DNA of 64,000 nt from Parietichytrium sp. I65-24A (Eukaryota; Sar; Bigyra; Thraustochytrida; Thraustochytriidae): NCBI GenBank assembly GCA_012862575.1, contig BLSF01000023.1, positions 489,168-553,167 on the forward strand. Direction: 5' to 3'. Positions 1 through 9,732 of the stretch are shown here, piece after piece. The position numbers were made by a program, and so were the translations under genes. A model generated the notes under the pieces. It was not told the DNA's origin. It made no database searches and saw only the letters and a program-made list of their open reading frames with translations. Positions within the stretch are counted from its first letter, which is position 1. Every line of letters begins with the position of its first letter.

Positions 1-2
1 AC

Positions 3-428
3 GGAGAACTGCTTATCGATTTTCAAAAGGTGTATTACGAAGTAGAGCTACTCGACTGCACCCCGGACGTCGTGCTTGGTTGGATCGGGGCAGCATTTCA
101 GCCTGGTGTCTTGCGCGGCTTGTCAAGGTGTGGAGTGGGAAGCGAGACTTCAAGTTGGGGGCTTCGCGCGAACTTTCTTCACAAGTGGGAGAGGCACGAT
201 ATCCTCGGCTTCGCTCTCGACCTCGTGGAGTCGCGGATGACGTATACCTTGAACGGTAAGATACTGTTCATGCAAGGCGTGGACAAAGCTTCCCACAAGT
301 TTATGGTCCCAGCGATCTCGGGTTCGAGCTTTAGCTGCATCTTCAACTTTGGGTCTCAGCCGTTCAGATTTCAGCCCCCAACCAGAGCGTTCAAGTCCTT
401 TTATCAAAGTGTGTCTGTCTCAGAGTGA
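3..428 (+). CDS. SPRY-domain protein, C-terminal part (runs off the left edge)
   Basis: The frame is open from the first bases to a TGA at 426-428, so only the C-terminal ~141 residues are present and the start lies outside the window. The sequence has the late part of a SPRY fold: a YYEVELLD strand, VVLGWIGAAF, then the characteristic GFALDLVESRMTYTLNGK block followed by a hydrophobic strand (FMVPAISGSSFSCIFNFG). SPRY domains are beta-sandwich protein-interaction modules found in RING ligases, RyR-type channels and many protist proteins, so the parent protein cannot be named. The gene converges on the asparaginase-like gene, with 230 bp between stop codons. Confidence 0.7.
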   Translation, partial: GELLIDFQKVYYEVELLDCTPDVVLGWIGAAFQPGVLRGLSRCGVGSETSSWGLRANFLHKWERHDILGFALDLVESRMTYTLNGKILFMQGVDKASHKFMVPAISGSSFSCIFNFGSQPFRFQPPTRAFKSFYQSVSVSE

Positions 429-658
429 TGAATGTTTGCGCGGGAAGCATTAAAATTAGGTCTGTTAATTTTATAATGTGTATACTTTAGTGTGACAATT
501 AACACACTTGCTTTTTTCTCTGGTTCACAGTCAATCAATCAATCAATCAATACGATTCAGTAAAAACAGGGCGCGCGGATTGTGCACAACGCAACCTAGC
601 AGCTTGCAGGACAAATGCTTGTCCGAAGTTTTACGTGCTTCAGCAGCACTACATCTCA

Positions 659-1974
659 CTAGCTGGAAACTTCCTTCTGCCGAAAGAGCCCAGTCACTGG
701 ATCCCTCTCGACACCATGGGCGACGTCGAAGACACGCCCGTTCATGGCTATAAATACACCTGGTTCCGTTGATGCCCAACCAGCACCCAATGCACACCCA
801 ATATTGACCGATGCGTCTGTGACCGCAAATTTGGCGGGCCGCATAGACCCGGTCTGTCGAAACAGTGGAGCATTGGACATTTTGTTAGGACTGTAAATGT
901 AAATACACCACAAGCCAGTTTGCAAAAAAAAAAAAAACTTACAAGAACGATTCTCTTCTTCGCATGGCCTTGAACCGGCATGCTCTTGCTAATGTACTCA
1001 GCTGTGGTGATGATTGTGTCAGTTCCGTGCGTAATGATCACCAGCTTGGACGCTGTGGAGACGCATTCTCTGAGTATGCTTTCGCGATCAGAATTGCTTA
1101 TGTCTTGACTGTCCTTTCGTGCAACGCTGACGATGTGATAGGAGAAACCCAGAGCGTGAAGCTGTCGAAGACCTTTCATGGTGTCCTTTACAGCAGGCTC
1201 GCCAATTTCGAATGCATACCCTCCGGCCAACTGGGGATAGTCTTTGTCGATTGTGCCGCCAGTGCAGACGAAGAGCACATCGGCGTCTCTTGCGGATGCT
1301 ACAACAGAGGTGGCAGCCGAACTCGGTCGAAGAGCCGAGGCACTTTCCGATGACCGGGATGTGTCCCGGGCGCTGTAGTTTGCTAGTCGTGCTGACGGAG
1401 GCTGGACCGATGCGGCGCTTGGGCTCGAGTAATCTTCGGACCTCGGGGTCGACATCATACGAGGGTCCTCGGCGAGGTCGGCAGCCCCGATCAAGCCGTA
1501 TAATATCCTAACATCTGGGTTCCTGATGCACGGGCCCACCGCAGCGTCTTGAACCGCTTCGGTCACGCTTAGGAGAAAATTGTAATGCAGCCACATTGCC
1601 GCCACAGTCGCGGTCCGCACCTGCCCGCTGGGGCACGCAACGACCGCAACCTGGCTCGCTTTAAGCGCACTGAGTATCGTCACTCTCGCGTTCTTAGCCT
1701 TCAAATCCGGAACCGACACGACGCCATTCTTCACTTCCAGGGCCTTGCTCAACTCCTCCACGATCCCCACGCTCCTGTTCAGTTCTCCCATGCTATACAA
1801 CAGCACGATGGTGTCCACCTTGCCCGTGCGAGCCTCTACACGCGAGAGCCATTCGGCACACTCGCTGGCGGACGCGGGTCCGGCACAGCCAAAGACCTTA
1901 CCACTCGAGAAGCCGCTGCCGCGGGGCGACTTGACCTCCCCCAAGTTGAGTGCCTTCTCGGTGTACGAAAGCAT
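659..1974 (-). CDS. PTP-like domain fused to short L-asparaginase domain (two exons)
   Basis: Exon 1 is 1974-943 and exon 2 is 853-659. The 89-bp intron (942-854) has a GTAAGT donor, a CTAAC-like branch site and a CGACAG acceptor. Splicing gives RIVL-TGSMRPAKF, the expected asparaginase continuation, for 408 residues. Residues ~230-408 form a short type-I-like asparaginase domain with FVCTGGTID (catalytic Thr motif, 237-243), ITHGTDT (314-320), TGSM and FIAMNGRVFD. Residues ~30-165 resemble a dual-specificity phosphatase fold, with a Cx5R loop (C114...R120) in VVACPSGQVRTAT and the usual His before Cys replaced by Ala. Family knowledge predicts asparagine hydrolysis. The role of the N-terminal domain is unknown. 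I chose ATG 1974 because everything upstream in frame is a hexanucleotide repeat, though a longer N-terminus cannot be excluded. Confidence 0.8.
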
Positions 1975-1985
1975 CGCGGACTTGC

Positions 1986-2432
1986 CCAGAGACGAAGACA
2001 GAGATGAACACAAAGACGAACGCAAAGACGAAGACAGAGATGAGCACAAAGACGAAGACAAAGACGAAGACAAAGACGGAGACAGAGATGAACACAAAGA
2101 CGAACGCAAAGACGAAGACAGAGATGAGCACAAAGACGAAGACAAAGACGGAGACAGAGATGAACACAAAGACGAACGCAAAGACGAAGACAGAGATGAA
2201 CACAAAGACGAAGACAAAGATGAAGACGAACACAAAGACGAAGACAGAGATGAAGACAGAGACGAACGCAAAGACGAAGACAGAGATGAAGACAGAGAGA
2301 CGAACACAAAGACGAAGACGAATACAAAGGCGAAGACAAAGATGAAGACGAAGACAGAGACGAGCACAAAGACGAAGACAAAGGCAGAGACGAAGACAAA
2401 GATGAAGACAAAGACAAAGACGCGCGCTGCGC
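1986..2432. repeat. Hexanucleotide-based tandem array (GAYRAA-type units)
   Basis: About 450 bp are built from variants of the hexamers GACGAA, GACAAA, GACAGA and GATGAA in higher-order order. The units are multiples of six, so several frames on both strands stay open: the plus strand reads Asp/Glu/Lys/His/Arg-rich, the minus strand Ser/Leu-rich or Val/Phe-rich. It begins 11 bp upstream of the chosen asparaginase-like start, so it is probably 5' leader or promoter DNA. It could instead encode a repetitive N-terminus. Confidence 0.85.
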
Positions 2433-3223
2433 TGGCTTGTGGGCGGCGTCTGATCCTTCGCGGCGAACTTAGAACGGCAGATTAGCAAGCCACTGTCAAG
2501 GCACTGCGGATCCCCGCGCTCACGTACTCCCTGCCGCTACGTCTTAGACTAAGACACCACGGCACTGGCTGAAGGCGCTTACTAACAGCCAGCCAACCAG
2601 CCACTTTGAGTACTCAGCGAGGACACTTTCTCTCCAACAACGGTCAAGCTCCAGGCAGCACCAGCGAGTACTACGTCCAGCCAGTAGCAACTGGTAGCGA
2701 CCTCATCGAAAATGATCCTCCTCGCGGAACGCAAGATTCCGTGCTTCAACTAACAACTACCGTATCATACTTACCCGCTTACGCTTCCGGAACGCATCCA
2801 GCAAGGGTGCAACAGCTAGTAGAATCCCGCTACAGCACCTTAGGTGAATCCGGGTCTCCTAGAGTATCCAGTTAACTGCGCTGCTAGTCCCAAATTAATT
2901 CTTTGACTGTGAGGGCTGTGAGGGCTGTGAGGGCTGTGAGGGCTGTGAGGGTTGTGAGGGCGCGAGGACCCTGCGTCGAGTTGACGTAGCGTTCAATAGT
3001 CGGACCGACTAACCGACCGACGGACACGTGAGGGGAGAAGGGCTAGCCAGCACATAGTCACAAACAGTAACCAGCAGCCGGGCGGCGCAAGTTATGACCG
3101 GGCGCTGGGCTCTCTGTGTAGTGAGCAGTGAGCAGTGAGTAGGGCCTGACTGCGGGGACAGAGGAGGAGGAGAAGGAAAGAAGGAGGAAAGGAAGGAGGA
3201 AAGAAGGAGGAAAGCAGGAAAGT
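2433..3223. other. Divergent intergenic region with a 9-bp tandem repeat
   Basis: This lies between two divergently transcribed genes. It holds a TGAGTACTCA palindrome near 2606, about six copies of a GTGAGGGCT 9-mer at 2909-2962 and a GGAGGAAAG-type purine tract at 3165-3220 just before the SPX gene start. An 89-codon open frame at 2606-2875 has no recognisable features and is not called. Confidence 0.6.
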
Positions 3224-3387
3224 ATGAAGTTTGGGAGGTACTTGGCACGAGAATCGGTGAGTTGTGAGAGCGCTTTGAGGTGTGGGGCTTGTGGGGTTCA
3301 AACCTGTGGGGCGTGCTTTGTCGTCGTTTTGCGAGGGGGTTTGTTTAGTGGAGAAGAGCTCTATCTAACATTGACGTGTTTTGGTGC

Positions 3388-3436
<49 letters not shown>

Positions 3437-5853
3437 GCATAATGTGGTGGTGGGAGCAGGTGCCAACTTGGGAGAGGCAGTACATACAGTACAATGATTT
3501 GAAGAGAGAGATCAAGTCGCTGTCGTCGGAGCGGGATGTCGATCCGAATCGGTTTCATGCCAAAGTTGCCACGGAGGTGAGGAAAGCAATTAGGTTTTAC
3601 GACTTGAAGAGGCAGGTCCTGGAGAAGGATATCAAAGACGCGTTGCGGCACAAACATCTGCTCGAGTCGAGCAGGGAAGAAAGGAGTGCCCCGCAATTTA
3701 AGCAGTCCGAGCGGGAAAAGTTGCTGTTAATATTCCACAAGCATGGCGAGAGAATAACCGAGCTCTTCCTGTTTCTCAAGCTCAACTCCATGGCGCTGCG
3801 CAAGATATTAAAAAAATTTAATCGATGGGTGAGCACGGATGAGCCAAGTCTGATGGCCAAGATTAAGAGTAATCAGCTCTTGGAGCTTGCTGACGATCTG
3901 CGCGAGCTGAGGGATCCGTCCTTGCTCGAGCCGTGCATCATTTCCGTGGAGAAGGCTATCCGGGATCTACAGCAAAGCCTGCTTAATAACGCGGAGGGAA
4001 ACCATGGCAGGAACTCACACTCGCAAGCTCGGATATCAGTTGCCATCGAAGAGCTTTCGCCGGTTGCAATCGAGCGACTTGCTCAGCTTCATGAGCGTGG
4101 AGGATCAGTTCTCAACGACATGTACGCGATGCGAGAAGAGATGAGAGAATCAAATGAGTATCTATCCTTCCTCTCTTCCAGGTCGGTGATCCCTTTTAGG
4201 CCAGCACACGTCCGGGAGCAAAGCATGATCGCTGCGCGATCGGAGGAAGATGGGAAGCTCGGCTTCTCTTCCGGCTCGGGAGGCGGAGTACCCGGTGGGA
4301 TGCACACTCCGGGGATCGTCGAGCATAAGCTTTCCCAATATCTCAATTTGGCGAGCACGTTCTTTTATCTCGCCAACTATAACATTTGCTTACCCACCGC
4401 CGGACGATACTCGGTAGCATTGGGTCTTCGGTCCTCCTCGGCGGGCATTATTGTTGCCATGACTCCTGTTGCAGCACTTTTGTCTGCTGTTGCATACAGC
4501 TACTGGACAAATTTTAGTTTCAAGAGCCCTCTGCTATGCAGCGCGGTTTTCCTGGTAGCAGGGAATATAATGTACGCTGCGGCATGGGACGCGCAGACTG
4601 CGTCGCTCCTACTCGCTGGAAGGTTTGTGAGCGGCCTTGGTGGTTGCCGGGCAGTGAACCGCAGGTACATTGCGGACACAATCAGTGTGCAGAATCGGAC
4701 CAGGGCGTCTGCAGCATTTGTGGCCGCCGGGGCTCTTGGGATGGCTTCTGGTCCGCTCTTGGCATCGCTTTTTGCCGATTTTGAGATGGTCATCTTTGGA
4801 CTCACTCTAAACGAGATGAATTCCCCAGCCTGGTTTATGTCAATTGTGTGGTTCCTTTTCGGTTTTATCGTTCTCTTCCACTTTGAAGAGCCGCAGCGCG
4901 CGGGGTACACTGTTCTGCCCTCGGGCGAAGGTGGGATCGGAACCAAGGTTGCAAGCGGCGACCGCCCCGGGGAAGAGGTTGACCACACGGAGGCTGTGAA
5001 GTGGGAATCAAGCGAGGACGGGGATAAAGATGGTGAGGACTATCACTTCGACTCTGACGAGCTGAGCAGTAATAATGACGGGGAAGAGACTCTGAACGAC
5101 TCTATCGACATTGTGCTGGATGGGCACGGGAACAATGGATACGGAACTATGCGGGCCGCGGGCGAATCCGAGTTTGAAGACCAAGAGAGGGCCAAGCGCC
5201 AGAAGCGACGTCAAGAGCTATCGCGCAGACGTTCGGTGCTGACCGTTTATTGTCTTGTAGCCATCTTTTGGGTCAAGCTTGTGCAAGAGGCTTTGCTGAC
5301 CGAGATTCCAATCGTGTCAGTGGACTTGTACAACTGGACGGTGCGCAAAATTGGGCTCTTCATGGTTGTGTTGGGTCTATTCGTTGTTCCGTGCAACTAC
5401 GTCCTCGTTCTTCTCTCGCGGTCGTTCGCCCTTGGAGACAAGTACTGGATTCGCTTGCTGTTTCTGGCACTGTTTCTCCTATCAATTGCGCTTATTCCCT
5501 TCACGGCGAGTGGTATTCCCTGGCTCCAATTTGTTCTCGTCGATATCGGCGTGTTTGCGGCGGCACAAGTACTGGAGGGTGTGGTGATGTCTTTTTTCTC
5601 CAAAGTCATCAGCGCAAAGCTGGCGGCAGGCACGTTCAACTCGGGCTTTTTAGCCACGGAAGCCGGGACGTTGGGAAGGGCTGTGGGGAACGCTCTTATT
5701 ACAATGCTTGGAGCTGGAACAGAGCAGGAACTCATGCTAAACCTGGGGATCTTTATCTTGGTGCTAAGCACCCTCGCAATGTTAAGCACATTTTGGCTGC
5801 TTCCGAGGAAGCAAGTGCCGTTCAGCATTCGAGCCCTGATAAAGTGGAAATAG
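3224..5853 (+). CDS. SPX-MFS vacuolar-type phosphate transporter (two exons)
   Basis: Exon 1 (3224-3256) encodes MKFGRYLARES, the conserved SPX N-terminus. The intron is 3257-3459 (GTGAGT..GAGCAG, CTAAC at ~3365), and exon 2 (3460-5853) continues VPTWERQYIQYNDLK. The predicted protein is ~808 residues. The SPX domain spans ~1-165, with the basic helix LRKILKKFNRW (~120) that in this family binds inositol pyrophosphates. The MFS domain starts near residue 298 with NYNICLPTAGRYS and includes GRFVSGLGGCRAVNRRYIAD; an acidic Asp/Glu/Asn-rich cytosolic loop (~490-600) splits the two helix bundles. Plant VPT/PHT5 and yeast relatives move phosphate across vacuolar membranes, so phosphate storage under SPX control is the likely role. 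A longer open frame starting inside the intron reads a GAT microsatellite as poly-Asp and is not the start. Confidence 0.9.
3388..3436 (+). repeat. (GAT)16 microsatellite inside the SPX-MFS intron
   Basis: Sixteen perfect GAT units sit 23 bp before the acceptor AG of the first intron. The array reads as poly-Asp in the frame of exon 2 and as poly-Met in another, which can mislead gene prediction. Length polymorphism would be expected. Confidence 0.95.
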
Positions 5854-6223
5854 AACGTACATTTAATTATTTACTTTATAAAATCAGCAACCCATCAACT
5901 ATCGAGTTCCCATTGTGCCAATCCAAAGTCGCCAAGTGATAGTCTCCACTGTCAATTAAAAAAAAATGAGGAATGAGTAGATAACCAAAAGGAGAGAGGG
6001 AGAGTTCACCGATATGTTTTTTGTGAGATGCATATTTCATTGATTTAGAGAGAACGAGAGTCAGTACGGCGTGTAAAAAAATTTGCGAGGGATTGAATAC
6101 TAGTACATTGTTCTGTGCTTGGAACAGAGTGCGCGTTGAAAAAGTGGACTTTTCGATTCAGAATAAGGGGAAAATATGTATAGAGAAAAGCGGTCGAAAC
6201 TCGAAACGCAACCAGCATCTTCT
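5854..6223. other. Convergent intergenic spacer
   Basis: 370 bp lie between the stop codons of the SPX-MFS gene and CTP synthase. It is AT-richer than the flanks and presumably holds both 3' ends. No coding or structural signal is seen. Confidence 0.6.
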
Positions 6224-8340
6224 CTAATCACTAATGACACCAGGGCGCTTCATGGCGGCGACACCGGGTGCTCCCGAAGTGTCACGAAACTCGTGAGACT
6301 TGGTGGAAGCCCGCGACTCCGAGCCTTTGTACTCCTGTGGGCGGTCCAGAGGCGACGACTGGACTCCATAGTGCGAGGCAAATCGCCCGCACGCGGCAAG
6401 AATCAAAGCGTGGAAAGGCGGCGATGGGCGCTCTGGGCGGGATTTGAGTTCTGGGTGAAACTGTACGCCAAAGTAGAATGGATGGACCTTGCGTGGCAGC
6501 TCCACCATCTCCATACGCTCCTTGGTCTCGTCCTTGCCGGTGAACCGGATTCCAGCCTTCTCGAGTTCCGGGACTTTGGCAGGGTTAACCTCGTATCTGT
6601 GTCGGTGACGCTCGAGCACACTCTCTGCATCGTTGTAAACAGTCGCAGCAATACTCTTGTCTTGCTCGTCAGAGTCAGGCAGCGAATGAAGTATCGTACT
6701 TCTCGCACCGAGCCTCATGGTGCCTCCCATCATTCCAGGGTGGTGTTCAAGCATCTTGATGACCACAGCGTTTTCGGTGTTCGAAACCATTTCCTCGCTG
6801 TGAGCGTCAGCCTGTCCAAGAACATTTCGAGAGTACTCTATGATCATGACCTGAAGTCCCAAACAGACGCCCAAGATTGGGACGACATTTTCTCTAGCAT
6901 ACTTTGCCGCGGCGATCTTGCCTTCGATTCCGCGGTCGCCGAATCCACCAGGAATCAAGATCGCGTCAGCTTCCTTCAAATCCTTCCATGCCTTTTCGTA
7001 CTTTTCTGGGTCCATTGCCTTTACATCTTCCTCCAAATCGCTGGACTCGATCCAAGAAGTAATGAGGTTCTTGCGCTCCGCGATGGAGGAGTGCTTGAGT
7101 GCCTTGAGGACTGAGAGGTAGGCGTCGTGAAGTCCCGTGTACTTTCCGACAATAGCAATGACCACATCCTCGGTGCTCTCGTCCACCGTAGCTGCGAGCT
7201 CCCGCCACCCTTCAAGCTCGAGAGGCAGCTGCATACTATCCAGGCCGAGGTGAGCCTTGATGACCTTGTGCAGTCCCTGCTCCTCAAGAATGAGGGGAAC
7301 GTGGTAAATGTTGGACACATCGTGGACGCTGATCACACAGCTTGGGGACACGTGGCAGAAAGCACTAATCTTCTTCCTCGTGCCCTCCTCCATGACATGG
7401 GAGGATCTGCATACGATAATATTTGGGCGGAGTCCGAGGCTCATGAGTTCCTTGACACCATGCTAATTGTTCGATGGAAAAGCAGACATAGATGTTAGAC
7501 GGGAGAAAAACGAAAGCAAAAAATGCGGCAGCAACCATGCATAAAACTTACCTGAGTGGGTTTTGTCTTTTGCTCTCCAACGGATCCCAGGACTGGGATA
7601 AGAGAGACGTGGACCAAGCAGCATCTGTCCAGACCAACGCGAAACTGAAACTGGCGAATTGCTTCTAGAAACACCATGCTCTGTGACGATTTGGGAAAAA
7701 GGAAACCACACAAAATTCGTCAATGGACTGTTCGGAGTACCAAACCAAACCAAATTAAACCAAAAAGGGGGAGGAACCCAGCACACAAGACGCAGCAGTG
7801 ACTTACCTCAATGTCTCCGACGGTTCCTCCAACCTCTACCAAGCACACATCTGGCTGCTTGTTGGAGCCGTCCACCGGGATCTGCGCAACCCGCGCGATC
7901 CAATTCTGAATCTCGTCCGTAACGTGTGGAACAACCTGAACAGTCTTGCCCAGGTAGTCTCCCTTGCGCTCTTTCTCAATCACGGACGAGTACACCTTCC
8001 CGGTGGTGATGTTGTGGTCCTTGGTGAGCTCAATGTCCAAGAATCGTTCGTAGTTCCCGAGGTCCAAATCCGTCTCTCCACCGTCATTGAGCACGAAGGT
8101 CTCTCCATGTTCGAACGGGCTCATCGTCCCGGCGTCCGTGTTCAAGTACGGGTCGATCTTAATGCTGGTAACCCGGAGACCGCCGGCCTTCAGCAGTCTT
8201 CCGATGGACGAGATCGTGATCCCTTTCCCCAGCCCGCTCACCACTCCGCCGGTCACGAAGATGAACTTGACATCCTTGCCCATGTGGATCGGAGAGCTCA
8301 CACGAAAGTGCTCCAGCTCCTGCGCAGACATTTCAGACAT
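6224..8340 (-). CDS. CTP synthase (glutamine-hydrolysing), three exons
   Basis: Exons are 8340-7807, 7680-7552 and 7462-6224, with introns of 126 and 89 bp. Both have GTAAGT donors and AG acceptors, and the second has CTAAC. Joins are phase 0 and restore [15 protein letters not shown] and [17 protein letters not shown]; the product is 633 residues. The N-terminal amidoligase domain has [16 protein letters not shown] (P-loop) and [13 protein letters not shown]. The C-terminal class I glutaminase has [10 protein letters not shown] (nucleophile Cys), [12 protein letters not shown] and FGVQFHPE. It converts UTP, ATP and glutamine to CTP, feeding RNA and phospholipid synthesis. ATG 8340 is followed by a second ATG at 8331. 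About 60 residues beyond the glutaminase form an unrecognised Ser/Arg-rich tail. The promoter side is very CT-rich. Confidence 0.95.
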
Positions 8341-9732
8341 TCTCTCTCCTCTCTCCTCTGTTCTCTCTCCTCTGTTCTCTATTCTCGATTCTCTCGCGAG
8401 CGCTCTGCTTTCACCGCTCTCTCCCTCCCTCTCACTCTGTCTGCCTGTCTTTGTCTTGTCTTTGTCAATGTCTTTGTTTTGTCTTTGTCTCTCGTTCACT
8501 AACTCACTCACTCACTCTTATGTTGTTGTTTTTGTTGTTTTTATTGTTTTTGTGAGTGAGTTCTCGCGGTTCTTTGGAGTAGCAATGGAAATGGTTGGAA
8601 AGGGACGAGAGGGACGAGGGTTCACAGAGTTCACAGTCAAGTTTTCTCTCTCTCTCTCTCTCTCTCTCTTTCCTTCATTCACTTGTTCTTGATCAATCTC
8701 AATGAAATCTGAAAACTCAATGAATTCTGAACTGATTTCATTGACTGATCTGATTTGATCCCGTCTCACAGTCACAGTAAGTTGTCTCACGGTCCACGTT
8801 CCTAATTTGGTAGAAGTGCGGTTAGGCCTTCGCTACTAGATTCTCTACCTCTCTTGCTTTCGCGTTCCTTACACCCTCCGCTACCGTGGGAGATAAGACC
8901 GAGATTGCCTTGGCTAAAGTATCCGGTAGATATGCTAGTATATGAGCGAACCTCTATATGGGGCTTAAGTTAAGGAGAGCGGTAGGGAAGCGGGTCGATG
9001 GCTAAGCGATGGTATATGGGAACTAAGATGCGTTCGTTAGTGGTTCTTGGTAGCTGGGCGGTGAGGGGAATGAATGGCTCAATTTGAAATGTAGACGTGG
9101 CTAGCGTGGTGGCTATGCGGGTCAGTAGCCCCGGCGACCGCTCTGGTCAGTCGTAGGTTTTCATAGCCACCGATTTCGGAAGGCTACTCTTGACTAACTC
9201 TTTGAGTAAGACTCCAGGTTTTCCTGTAGAGAATTTCAAACGTTTTGTAGCAAACTATGCAAAGACAGTAATGGACGGAACCCGCTCGCTTGTTCGTCCG
9301 TGGAACCGGGAACCGGATCGGTCCTCTAGGAGCGTCTCTTCAGAAGAATTCAGAATGAATTCAAATTCAGAATTCATTGTCAGAACATTTGAACACAGTT
9401 CTTGAGTTCACTGCCAGTCACAAGAAAATAAAAATAAAAAAGAACCGACATTTATTCAACTCTTGATTCCAACAATCAATTGAGATCAAACGCAAGCGAA
9501 CAACATCATTTTCTGCCAACCCCAACACATTTGGTACGCATACACGACATACAGTTCAGGCATTAGTTACCCTCTCTCTCTCTCTCTCTCACTCTCACTC
9601 TCAAAAAAGAAGGCAAATGAGTGATAACCAAGTGATAGAGCAAGTCCTAAGTGCTACCTACAACATCCTTGGTCAAATCCAAAGTGCGAGAAAGAGCGAG
9701 AAAGAGCGAAAAAGAGCGACGGTGGGGACAGC
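8341..9732. other. Divergent intergenic region, CT-tract then CTAG-rich patch
   Basis: This is the shared 5' region of CTP synthase and the PHO84-like gene. Positions 8341-8680 are dominated by TCTC/CTCT and TTGTTT simple sequence. Positions ~8810-9180 are a balanced-composition patch with several CTAG palindromes. Around 9570-9605 there is a (CT)n tract, and purine-rich GAGAAAGAGCG repeats directly precede the transporter start. No gene or tRNA is recognised. Confidence 0.55.

Noticed and set aside
1975-2367. Extending the asparaginase-like protein upstream into the Val/Phe/Ser/Leu repeat
   Set aside because: That segment is repeat translation. The conserved globular sequence begins after ATG 1974, although experimental 5' ends would be needed to be sure.
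1745-2485. 246-codon plus-strand frame and ~195-codon minus-strand frames through the hexamer array
   Set aside because: Frames stay open because the repeat period is six. Composition is pure repeat and there is no domain.
3376-3459. Poly-Asp N-terminus (16 Asp) of the SPX-MFS open frame
   Set aside because: It is a translated intronic GAT microsatellite. The exon at 3224-3256 supplies the canonical SPX start and splices precisely to 3460.
8810-9180. Possible tRNA or rRNA fragment
   Set aside because: No TTCGANNC loop with matching acceptor stem or conserved rRNA core could be found by eye.
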